Assembly (NCBI GenBank): GCA_035529895.1
Contig: DATKVV010000014.1
Location: 1 to 64,000 of the forward strand
Direction: 5' to 3'
DNA from: JAUWKC01 sp035529895
GTDB lineage: Bacteria > Planctomycetota > Phycisphaerae > Sedimentisphaerales > Anaerobacaceae
DNA: 64,000 bases
Shown: positions 24,318 to 32,758 of the stretch, in pieces
Position numbering within the stretch: the stretch's first letter is position 1
Layout: every line of letters starts with the position of its first letter
Made by a program: the position numbers and the translations under genes
Notes under the pieces: generated by a model
What the model saw: only the letters and a program-made list of their open reading frames with translations
Told to the model about the DNA's origin: nothing
Databases searched by the model: none

Positions 24318-25247
24318 ATGTTGAAGAAAATTATTGCAGGTATTGTGGTTACATCTTTATTGGCGGCAGCCGAGAATCTGGCCGCTCAGGAGGCACCCGG
24401 AGAAGGCGGAACGGGGCAAGTAAGGCAGCGGCGCGTAAGTCCGCAGGATGCAGGACGAGGCGCCAGGTCCGGGCGCGGCCGGCCAACGCGGGAGCGATTC
24501 GACCAGTGGCTCAACGAGCTTACAGAGGCCTATCAGCAGCAAGACAGAGAAAAGATGGGACGCTTAATCGAGGATATGAAGCAGAGAAGAGGGAGCAGGC
24601 CTGATGCCCGCGGCGGCCCCGGGCCGGAACCGCGGGACAGAGACAGGGATATGTCGCCCGCGGATAATTCGCCGATACCGAAGGAAGATGCTGAGAAGAA
24701 AGTCCTGGGCGTACTTGAAGATATGGACCGAAACCAGCGGAGAGGAATGATGAACGTGCCGCTGGAAGACGGCAGGCTGTTGCGGCTTCTGGCAGAAACG
24801 ATGGGCGCAAAGCGCGTGGTCGAAGTGGGCACTTCGAACGGATACTCGGCTATCTGGTTCTGCCTGGGCCTTCGCAAAACGGGTGGGAAGCTCATTACCC
24901 ACGAAATCAACGCCGAACGGGCTGAACTGGCCCGCAAGAACTTCAAGCGAGCCGGTGTTGAGGACATTGTAACGCTGGTCGAAGGCGACGCTCACGAAAA
25001 AGTCAAAGACCTCAAAGGCCCTGTCGACATAGTCTTTCTGGACGCCGACAAGGGCGGATACGCCGACTATCTCAACAAGCTTCTGCCGCTCGTACGTCCC
25101 GGCGGACTGATTCTGGCACATAACACGACGGGGTCAGGCTCGGGAATGCAGGACTACATCAAGGCAGTCACCACCAGCCCCGACCTTGATACGGTTTTCG
25201 TGAACAGGCAGGACAGAGGCATCGGCGCAACACTGAAGAAGCGTTGA
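24318..25247 (+). CDS. Exported class I O-methyltransferase (family 3 type)
   Basis: Residues 1-24 form a signal peptide (KKIIAGIVVTSLLAAAENLA). Residues 25-130 are Arg/Gly/Pro-rich and low in complexity, with one short helical block. The rest matches class I SAM-dependent O-methyltransferases of the catechol/caffeoyl-CoA type: RVVEVGTSNGYSAIWFCLGL (SAM loop), LITHEINAERAELARKNF, VDIVFLDADKGGYADYLNKL and LVRPGGLILAHN. GGAAGGAG precedes the start. Export of a SAM-dependent enzyme is odd, because SAM is cytoplasmic; such exported homologues recur in planctomycetes. The substrate is unknown. Confidence 0.78.
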   Translation: MLKKIIAGIVVTSLLAAAENLAAQEAPGEGGTGQVRQRRVSPQDAGRGARSGRGRPTRERFDQWLNELTEAYQQQDREKMGRLIEDMKQRRGSRPDARGGPGPEPRDRDRDMSPADNSPIPKEDAEKKVLGVLEDMDRNQRRGMMNVPLEDGRLLRLLAETMGAKRVVEVGTSNGYSAIWFCLGLRKTGGKLITHEINAERAELARKNFKRAGVEDIVTLVEGDAHEKVKDLKGPVDIVFLDADKGGYADYLNKLLPLVRPGGLILAHNTTGSGSGMQDYIKAVTTSPDLDTVFVNRQDRGIGATLKKR

Positions 25248-25299
25248 GCAAGCGTACTTCAAATAACGACCCAAACGCAGTGGTTGGCGCCGGCTTATT

Positions 25300-26610
25300 A
25301 TGGACACTGCCCCCAAAAAGGAACTGTCTCTTTTCGATTCGACCTGCATCATCGTCGGAATTATAATAGGTGCTGGCATTTACGAGACGGCGCCGACCGT
25401 GGCGGCGTGCATGGGGGGCCCGACCGCCGCCGTAAGTATATGGCTCATCGGAGGCGCACTGGCGCTTGCCGGGGCGCTGTGTTACGCGGAGCTGGCAACT
25501 GCGTATCCACACGAAGGGGGGGACTATATCTACCTTAATCGAGCCTACGGCGGCTGGGCGGGTTATCTGTTTGGCTGGTCGCAACTGGCAATTATCAGGC
25601 CCGGAGATATAGCTCTGATAGCGTTTATCTTCGCGCGATATGCGCACCAGCTATATCCGTTCGCGCACAGCAGCACAGTCTACCCGACGGTGGCAATCGG
25701 CGTCTTAACGACTCTGAACATCCTGGGTGTGAAGGAGGCCAAGTGGACGCAGAATCTTCTGACTTCGGCCAAAGCGCTGGGGCTGCTGGCCATTATTGTC
25801 GCGGGGTTTCTGGCGCCTGGCGCTGCGGCGTCCGGAACGCAGCCGACCTTCGCAACCGGAGGGCTTAGACTGGCCTTGATTCTGGTGTTGTTTACTTATG
25901 GCGGCTGGAACGAAATGGCTTATGTAGCCGCTGAGGTCAGGCAGCCGAAGCGAAACATCGTCCGCGCGATGATAATTGGCACCACGGCGGTCGCCGGGCT
26001 GTACGTGCTGGTCAATTGCGCGTTTTTGTCGGCGTTGGGCTATACAAAGATGAGCCAGTCCGAGGGTGTAGCCGTCGAGACGGTCGCTGCGGTCCTGCCG
26101 GAAATAGCCGGTAAAGCGATAAGCATACTGATTTGCGTCTCGACCCTCGGCGCCGTCAATGGCCTGATTTTCACCGGGGCGCGCATTTCTTACGCGATGG
26201 GCGCCGAGCACACCGTGTTCAGGCGCCTGGGCAGATGGAGCGGACGTTTCGGTACTCCGGCATGGGCCCTTGTGGTGCAGGGCTGCCTGAGCCTGGCAAT
26301 TGTGCTGCTGGCCGGGTCCTTCGTCGACACCATTGTCTATGCCGCCCCGGTGTTTTGGGTGTTCTTTCTGGCTGCCGGCATATCCGTGTTTGTGCTCAGG
26401 CATAAAGAGCCCCAGACCGCGCGCCCTTATAAAGTCATCGGCTACCCCATGACACCGACCATTTTTTGCGCCAGTTGCGCTTTCATGATTTACAGTTCCG
26501 TCTCGTACGCTCTGGTGCAAAAGCCGGTCGGCCTGCTTATCCTGGCCGGCGTCCTGCTGGCAGGCGTTTTGATGTACCGGCTTACCGAGGGGCGCGGTTC
26601 GGCACGCTGA
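25300..26610 (+). CDS. APC-family amino acid permease
   Basis: About twelve hydrophobic segments are visible in 436 residues. The start of helix 1, FDSTCIIVGIIIGAGIYETA, is the APC substrate-binding Gly-rich motif, and GGALALAGALCYAELATAYP and GGDYIYLNRAYG are family blocks. ILVLFTYGGWNEMAYVAAEV is the conserved helix 6 region. It likely exchanges or imports amino acids by proton or sodium coupling; the substrate cannot be read from sequence. It follows the exported methyltransferase gene by about 50 bases. Confidence 0.88.
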   Translation: MDTAPKKELSLFDSTCIIVGIIIGAGIYETAPTVAACMGGPTAAVSIWLIGGALALAGALCYAELATAYPHEGGDYIYLNRAYGGWAGYLFGWSQLAIIRPGDIALIAFIFARYAHQLYPFAHSSTVYPTVAIGVLTTLNILGVKEAKWTQNLLTSAKALGLLAIIVAGFLAPGAAASGTQPTFATGGLRLALILVLFTYGGWNEMAYVAAEVRQPKRNIVRAMIIGTTAVAGLYVLVNCAFLSALGYTKMSQSEGVAVETVAAVLPEIAGKAISILICVSTLGAVNGLIFTGARISYAMGAEHTVFRRLGRWSGRFGTPAWALVVQGCLSLAIVLLAGSFVDTIVYAAPVFWVFFLAAGISVFVLRHKEPQTARPYKVIGYPMTPTIFCASCAFMIYSSVSYALVQKPVGLLILAGVLLAGVLMYRLTEGRGSAR

Positions 26611-26778
26611 GTCACTGTTTGGTTGCTACGAAAACAGGCCGGCGGCGACGACACACCCACGAGGTCACAGGCTCGACTTCTGTATCGTCCCTGTTGACAG
26701 ACACGGGCAGACTTAACACACTCGGTACTCGTGGAGAGTTTCGACCATGGCCATGATGTTTTCGGGCGGGACATCGTT

Positions 26779-29274
26779 TCATAGTTTAGGCAACAGTCGC
26801 CTGCCCGTGAAGTTCTCCACCTTCAGGGTATAACCAGCGGGAACATCTGCGTGATACAGGGTGCCGCCGGCTTCGGCCCACCATCGAACGTTAATCGGGC
26901 CGTCGGGGGTGGGTATTTTACCTTCGGACCATTCAAGCCCAACATCGTTGAAACGCAACTCGACAATCTTATTTTGTGTATCGATGCGGCGCACACCGAG
27001 AACGTCGCGGTACAGGCAATGGGCCACGTGGCTGGCGAAGCCGTGATTACAACTGGCCGAAGTGCCTGTGTGTTCCCACAGAGTTCCGGTCCTCTCAGCC
27101 ATATAGAGAAACAAATCGATGAGTTCGTCCTTCAACTGCCGGCAGTATCCGAACCGGCTGAGCAGCTCAAGCCTCAGGTAATTGCCGACAAATGAGTTGG
27201 CAGGGTGCACCTGCGGATACGCCTTTGTTTCGGCTCGCGCGGGGCCGAACTGCCGGCGCAGCATGTCCCAAAGCTCCTTATGCGTGTCCGCATCGACGAG
27301 CCCAAAAAAGAATGCGAAATACTGACAGACTTCGGTCCGATTTTCGGTCGTTTGGAGTTTGCCTTCTTTTCGCAGAGCGTTATCGACAAAGAAATGCCCA
27401 TCAAACGCCTGTCGTGTTATCGCCTCTCGTAATTGTTGGGCCTGAGTCAGCAGTTCCGGCTGGCCGTACATTCTGCCTGCCGCTTCGAGCACCGCCGCAT
27501 ATAACATATTCGTGGGGTAGCTGACGTCCTGCACGAACCGATTCGCCTCGGACCATTCGACAAACACCCAGCTTTCCAGCTTCTCGAGCAGACCATCCTC
27601 GTTTTTGAACCGCTCGAAGTACTTCAGCAGTGACATAACTTTCGGCTTTAACTCGTCAACCAGCCGGCGGTCACCGCTGCGCGCCAGGTACTCATCGAGC
27701 TGGATTACAAACCACATTGCCCAGTTGGGGATGAACCTGCCGTCGTAGTGGTCAGCCGGATAGCACATTGGCAGCATCCCCTCCGGATGGTGCTCAAAAC
27801 GCGCCGGCAAGAGGTAATTCTCGAAGAAGTTTTTCTCGATAGTTGTGTTGCCGCACAGGTCAAAGGCCACACGGGCGGTAAAGAAGCTGTCGCAGAGCCA
27901 GCCGGCCCGCTCGCGTGAGGGACAGTCCATAAAGATGTCCAGTGCGTTTTGCCGAAATGTCTCTCGCGCCGCTTCGAAGATGCGATTCAGCCGCCGGTCA
28001 CTGCAGGCAAAATACGCCCTCGAAGCTTCGGGGTTGGCGTACTGGCGCAGATAGACATTCGTTAGCTGACAGGTCCCCTCAAGCGCCAAAAATTTCAGGT
28101 AGCGCATCGTGTACGGCTCGAAGGTTTCCAGTTTATACTCTCCGGGCTGCAGCTCGTAGCCGACGGCGTTGACGCACTTGAGCCGCTTAAAATCAACGTC
28201 TCGGTCAGACAAAATTTCGTCGAATGTAACAAACAGCCGGGTTTTTTCATTACACCTGACTTGCGCGCCAATAAAGCCCGTCAGGTTTGTCCCCATGTCG
28301 AGGACGGCAAATGAATTCTTATCCAAGGGTATGACCCTGTCCGGCGAATAAGGCTGATTGACGTCGACCGTATCGACCGACTTTGTCTTCTGCAGTTCTA
28401 TGGATGGGACAACTTCCAGCTGGTCTTCGGGAAAACCCTTCAGCTTAGGCCTGATACCGGTGAGTTCCCGTCCTTTCCACACCTTTGCAACTTGCACGTC
28501 CGTTTGTATCCGGCCTCTGCTGACGTACCCGACGGGCTGGCGCATGGAAAAGTTCGGATACGCGACCCGACGCGGCAACAACTTTTTCTCCGGAACCGTA
28601 GCACACGCGGTCTTTGCAAACGGTGCGGATTTGTCGCTTCGCCACCGGTCGTACCCTTCATCCAGGCGGTAGTATTCGATAAAGGGCCGCTGAAAACTGT
28701 AACGCTGGACCTTTTGTACCCGTTCTCTAAGGAGGCAAGCCTCGAATTTTGCCCCCTTGGCGGCCGTCGAGGCCAGCACTTGGCCGTCCACAACCACCTC
28801 GGCCTGGATAAATGAGGGCTGGTCGAGCAGATAGTAGCCGTTGACATTGTAGCCCGCTGCTTCAACAGCCAGCACGTTTTCAGGGGCAGCCAGGTCCACA
28901 GGCCATTCGTCCACCCGCCAGTATCCGTGCGGCCCGCGTGCGGGACCATGACCGAGAAAATCGCCGTTTAGAAATATGCGGTAAACCGAGGACCCGGTAA
29001 TTCGCAATACCGCAGTGCTGTTTTTCGGCCGGTTGATAACAGCGCGGAACCCGACGAAGAGGTTCTTTTCTGTCTGGCGGCCTTCCGGCCAAATTGGTTT
29101 CGCCGAGCGGAATGACACATTCCGGCCGGTATCGGCATATCTGGTTCCCCCTTGTCCCTTATGGGCTTGAACAGTGCTACCACCGATTGCAGATTCGACC
29201 GACAAGAATACCGCACAAACCGATATTACCGCAAACACAACCGTTCCGGCTGCCACTGTGGATTTATTGGCCAT
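26779..29274 (-). CDS. Secreted alpha-L-rhamnosidase-like glycoside hydrolase (GH78)
   Basis: After a signal peptide (about residues 1-30), N-terminal beta-domains (RITGSSVYRIFLNGDFLGHG, VLAVEAAGYNVNGYYLLDQP) precede the (alpha/alpha)6 catalytic domain with IFMDCPSRERAGWLCDSFF. This is the GH78 motif that bears the catalytic and substrate-binding acids. MTRY-like YEPYTMRYLKFLALEG and a final beta-sandwich complete the family layout. It removes terminal alpha-L-rhamnose, for example from rhamnogalacturonan. I chose the internal ATG at 29274 because AGGAG lies seven bases upstream; a further ATG 18 bases earlier is less likely. It is the first enzyme of the CAZyme locus, on the opposite strand to the rest. 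Confidence 0.82.
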   Translation of the reverse strand: MANKSTVAAGTVVFAVISVCAVFLSVESAIGGSTVQAHKGQGGTRYADTGRNVSFRSAKPIWPEGRQTEKNLFVGFRAVINRPKNSTAVLRITGSSVYRIFLNGDFLGHGPARGPHGYWRVDEWPVDLAAPENVLAVEAAGYNVNGYYLLDQPSFIQAEVVVDGQVLASTAAKGAKFEACLLRERVQKVQRYSFQRPFIEYYRLDEGYDRWRSDKSAPFAKTACATVPEKKLLPRRVAYPNFSMRQPVGYVSRGRIQTDVQVAKVWKGRELTGIRPKLKGFPEDQLEVVPSIELQKTKSVDTVDVNQPYSPDRVIPLDKNSFAVLDMGTNLTGFIGAQVRCNEKTRLFVTFDEILSDRDVDFKRLKCVNAVGYELQPGEYKLETFEPYTMRYLKFLALEGTCQLTNVYLRQYANPEASRAYFACSDRRLNRIFEAARETFRQNALDIFMDCPSRERAGWLCDSFFTARVAFDLCGNTTIEKNFFENYLLPARFEHHPEGMLPMCYPADHYDGRFIPNWAMWFVIQLDEYLARSGDRRLVDELKPKVMSLLKYFERFKNEDGLLEKLESWVFVEWSEANRFVQDVSYPTNMLYAAVLEAAGRMYGQPELLTQAQQLREAITRQAFDGHFFVDNALRKEGKLQTTENRTEVCQYFAFFFGLVDADTHKELWDMLRRQFGPARAETKAYPQVHPANSFVGNYLRLELLSRFGYCRQLKDELIDLFLYMAERTGTLWEHTGTSASCNHGFASHVAHCLYRDVLGVRRIDTQNKIVELRFNDVGLEWSEGKIPTPDGPINVRWWAEAGGTLYHADVPAGYTLKVENFTGRRLLPKL

Positions 29275-29761
29275 TGTCGGACTCCTGTTCATTTACCAAA
29301 GTAATTCGGTATTCGTAATCTGAGATTCTTCAGATTCCGAAGTTAGCCTGCTCTGGCCGACTATATCAAATTCGCCCTGAAAATGCGACAGTCCCGTGCT
29401 TTGTAACGGCCTATCACATTCGGAAATCGCCAATGCAAGCGCCGTTTGGATGTCTATAACAATGCTTCGGCACCGATATCTCTTGACCATGCCGCGGGAA
29501 ATTTCTACTTGTTTACCGGCCGATGGCTCTCCCAAGACTCGTTGGGAATCGCGCCGAACGCACAAGAGTCGAATCGATTAGGCCCACACAGGCGATATCA
29601 GGTTCGTTGTGGCATTTCTCAATATATTGGTGCAATTGCAAAGGTACTGTGCGTTCATTAAGGGAGCATACTACACACACCTATGGTGATAACGAACTTA
29701 ACTGGATTCCTCCGTGACCGCCAAGGTTGGCAAGATATATGAGTGCTGAGAGGTTTAAAAG
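29275..29761. other. Intergenic region with a possible RHS-like scrap
   Basis: No convincing gene is present. A plus-strand frame near 29490-29560 reads NFYLFTGRWLSQDSLGIAP, which looks like an RHS core segment (FTGR...GRWLSQDPLG) from which the middle is deleted. A second RHS-like scrap lies 0.8 kb downstream. The rest shows nothing I recognise. Confidence 0.3.
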
Positions 29762-30106
29762 ATGAGAACATCGAAAGAACGAAAAGGTATTAGTTTTTTG
29801 CGCTACTTGCTGCTCGGCGTACCGCCAAGAATGCGTTTGATAATAGCGTGTTCTCTTTTAGTACTGGCCCTGCTTGGTGCCGCAATGACGTGCATTTGTC
29901 GGTTACGGTCTGACCAAGCTAATAGGGTGCTTCGTCGAAAATGGCGAGAGGAGTCCAATGTAATGGTCGGCCGAACACTGATTGAGGCTGCCAAAGCAGT
30001 CAGTCTTGAGTATGGCGTGCCACCTCCGGAGGCGAATGCTGATCCGAATGAGTACTGGCGCAGAGTGCACCCAACCGCGACCGAGCAAAACGCGCCCGAC
30101 CTCTAA
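29762..30106 (+). CDS. Hypothetical single-span membrane protein
   Basis: A 114-residue protein preceded by a good GAGAGG. It has a basic N-terminus (RTSKERKGISFLRYLLLGVP), one transmembrane helix at about residues 25-47 (LIIACSLLVLALLGAAMTCI) and a soluble tail with LIEAAKAVSLEYGVPPPEAN and NEYWRRVHP. No family is recognised. Pilin-like or cell-surface roles are possible but unsupported. It lies between two RHS-like scraps and may be part of a decayed surface-protein locus. Confidence 0.45.
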   Translation: MRTSKERKGISFLRYLLLGVPPRMRLIIACSLLVLALLGAAMTCICRLRSDQANRVLRRKWREESNVMVGRTLIEAAKAVSLEYGVPPPEANADPNEYWRRVHPTATEQNAPDL

Positions 30107-30337
30107 AAGCCCGCACAAGCATCTTATTTTAGCAAGCCGAGCGGACAATTGAGAAGGCCGCGAAATGCTGGGTTCCAGCCAGATTGTGGACAAAGAAAAC
30201 CTCGGCTACGCACACGCACGCCAACGCTCACTTGGTTGACCTGTGCGCCGCCAACACCCACGATTATGTCATTGATGCAAAAAGGAACCGATAGCTGGCA
30301 TTGGCTGCCAAAGTCTCAAATACGCCCTACGCCCAGC

Positions 30338-30481
30338 TACCTGGTCACAGACAACGACGGCTATAACTACGAGTACGATTACGAGAAACGCATCGTCAAA
30401 AGCACCAGAGACCCCAACGACACGTATGACGCCTTGAACGTTCTGCAAGATACATTTGTTTACGGCAGCCGGCTTAATTTT
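30338..30481 (+). pseudogene. Degraded RHS/YD-repeat fragment
   Basis: This plus-strand reading gives NDGYNYEYDYEKRIVK followed by STRDPNDTYDALN and FVYGSRLNF. It matches the YD-repeat pattern of RHS proteins (YEYDYENRIVKI...YDALGRR...YVYG), but with missing segments and no intact flanking repeats or start. I read it as the remains of an RHS-family surface or toxin-delivery protein. The surrounding 30107-30698 region holds no other gene I can support. Confidence 0.45.
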
Positions 30482-30698
30482 ATCCAATCTGCCGGGTTAC
30501 GCCGGATAAGCCCGTTTGCACGCCGGATTTGGAGAACATGGGCGTGGAGCAAATTATGCCGGGCATTTTACTCTTGACCAAGCACCCGGGACCGACAAAA
30601 ATGCCTGGACCTGCATAAAAAACAGGGTTTGGTACGTTGTTCATACAGGCAGGTTCCTGTTTGAAAAACAGGTAAGCCGGCTAATCAGAGCGAGCATT

Positions 30699-32717
30699 AT
30701 GGGTAAGGTCCGGATTTTATCAGTGGCACTGGCGATTGCCGCTTCGGCAACAGCTTCGGCGTCGCAGAAGATTGACCTTTCGCGTGCTAAGGTGGTCGTG
30801 CTAAATCCCCAAAAGAAAATTGAGGCGAAGGCGGCGGACATGCTTCGGGACGAGGTCGAGAAGCGGACGCGGATAGGTCTTGAGGTTGTCTCGAAGATGC
30901 CTGGTGAAGATGAAGCGGCGATTTTAATCGGGACAGCGGGGGAGATGGCTGAGAAGTCGTACCGGCCTGCGGCAGGTTTTGAGGTTCCATCCAGGACCGA
31001 TGGCTACGCTATCTGGATTGACACATCGAAGCGGCAGGCGGCGACAATTTGTGCGGCTGGTTACGACGACAGGGGGACGTTGTTTGCGGCCGGCAGGCTG
31101 CTCCGGCTGCTCGAGATGAGCAGAGACAAGGTCCGGCTTGACAGGGAAGTCAAGGTAGCGACAGCGCCGAAATATGCGCTGCGGGGCCATCAATTCGGTT
31201 ACCGGCCAAAGACCAATTCTTACGACGGCTGGACCATCGAGATGTGGGAGCAGTACTACCGGGATATGGTCGTTTTTGGAATGAACGCCTTGGAGCTGGT
31301 TCCGCCGGAGACCGACGATGATAAGGACAGTCCTCATTTTCCCAAGCCCAAGCTGGAGATGATGATTGCGATGTCACAACTGGCTGATGATTACGGTCTT
31401 GATGTATGGATATGGTATCCGGTGGTGGAGTACGATGTTGACGGAGGTGAAATAACCGCGGCAATTGCGGAGCTTGCTTTAAAGAATCGGGATGAAGTCT
31501 TGAGCAAGCTGGCCCGCGTGGACGCGATATTTGTGCCCAGCGGCGACCCGGATGAAGTGCATCCCAAATACCTTTTTCCTCACATGGAAAAGCTGAAGAA
31601 GATATTGAATCGTTATCATCCGAATGCGACTATCTGGAGTTCAATCCAGAATTACGACGATGAAGACAGAACAATGGGTTGGATAAAGGAGTTCTATGAC
31701 AGACTAAAGAGCGGACAGGCCGATTGGCTTGATGGCGTGGTGTTCGGTCCGGCGACGGAGACGACGCTGCCACAGATGAGGAGAGATGTTCCGGCGAGGT
31801 TCCCGATAAGGCGTTATCCGGATATAACGCACTCGAAGAGGTGCCAGTACGAGGTGCCGGATTGGGACAGGGCTTTGCGTAATACTCTGGGACGCGAGCC
31901 TATAAACCCCCGCCCCCGAGCTTATGCAAAGATATTCAGGGACCTGCAGCAGTATTCCATCGGCTTTATCACCTACAGCGAAGGCTGCAACGATGATTTG
32001 AATAAGGTTGTGTGGAGCTGTCTGGGCTGGGACCCTGATATGAAGGTTGAGGATATCGTGAGGGAATACAGCAGGTACTTTATAGGAAGGGATTTTGAGC
32101 AGAGTTTTGCTGACGGGATTTTCGGCCTCGAAAGAAACTGGGCCGGTCCTTTGAAGGATAATGAGGGCGTGTATGAGACGCTGAAGCTTTTTCAGCAGAT
32201 GGAGAAGAAGGCTACGCCGCAGGACAAGCTTAACTGGCGTTTCCAGCAGGGCCTTTACAGGGCGTATTATGACGCGTATGTCAAGGCGAGGCTGGAATAT
32301 GAGACGGACCTGGAAAGGCAGGCGGTCGAAGTGCTCAAAAGGGCGGAAGAACTCGGCTCGTTGAAGGCCCTTGATGAGGCGGAGGCGATTCTTAACAAGG
32401 GGGTGACCGACAGGACAAGGCCTGAATGGCGGGCGCGGGCCTTCGAGCTGGCCGAGGCGCTGTTCCAGAGTATTCGGATGCAGATGAGCGTCCCGAAGTA
32501 CAAGGCCAAAGAGGTCAGCAGGGGGGCTAATCTTGACCTTATCGATGCGCCCTTGAATAACAGCAAAGAATTGAAGGACATGTTCGCTGATATTCGCCGC
32601 ATCGATTCCGAGAAAGAGAGGCTTGCGAAGATTGGCGGGATTGCGGCAGGCAGGTACAAGAAGGGAAAGTACGACTGGGAAAAGGTGATCGAGGATACGT
32701 TCGAAAAGGAACTTTAG
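30699..32717 (+). CDS. Secreted glycosidase-like protein with GH20-domain-2-type N-terminus (tandem copy 1)
   Basis: The chosen Met (MGKVRILSV) starts a signal peptide ending near ASAS; upstream in-frame codons add unlikely sequence. Residues about 25-170 (KVVVLNPQKKIEAKAADMLR, GRLLRLLEM) resemble the non-catalytic domain 2 of GH20 hexosaminidases and the N-domain of alpha-glucuronidases. The next about 300 residues look like a TIM barrel (ALRGHQFGYRPKTNSYDGWT, VFGMNALELVPP, LDVWIWYPVV, IFVPSGDPDEVHP). A helical domain forms the C-terminus. The catalytic residues and family are not certain (GH20/GH84/GH115-like). The next gene is a close paralogue; this copy has an extra C-terminal tail of about 25 residues. 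Confidence 0.68.
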   Translation: MGKVRILSVALAIAASATASASQKIDLSRAKVVVLNPQKKIEAKAADMLRDEVEKRTRIGLEVVSKMPGEDEAAILIGTAGEMAEKSYRPAAGFEVPSRTDGYAIWIDTSKRQAATICAAGYDDRGTLFAAGRLLRLLEMSRDKVRLDREVKVATAPKYALRGHQFGYRPKTNSYDGWTIEMWEQYYRDMVVFGMNALELVPPETDDDKDSPHFPKPKLEMMIAMSQLADDYGLDVWIWYPVVEYDVDGGEITAAIAELALKNRDEVLSKLARVDAIFVPSGDPDEVHPKYLFPHMEKLKKILNRYHPNATIWSSIQNYDDEDRTMGWIKEFYDRLKSGQADWLDGVVFGPATETTLPQMRRDVPARFPIRRYPDITHSKRCQYEVPDWDRALRNTLGREPINPRPRAYAKIFRDLQQYSIGFITYSEGCNDDLNKVVWSCLGWDPDMKVEDIVREYSRYFIGRDFEQSFADGIFGLERNWAGPLKDNEGVYETLKLFQQMEKKATPQDKLNWRFQQGLYRAYYDAYVKARLEYETDLERQAVEVLKRAEELGSLKALDEAEAILNKGVTDRTRPEWRARAFELAEALFQSIRMQMSVPKYKAKEVSRGANLDLIDAPLNNSKELKDMFADIRRIDSEKERLAKIGGIAAGRYKKGKYDWEKVIEDTFEKEL

Positions 32718-32758
32718 AATTGGCTTTTACGCCGGAACCTAATTAAAGGAGATGTGTT

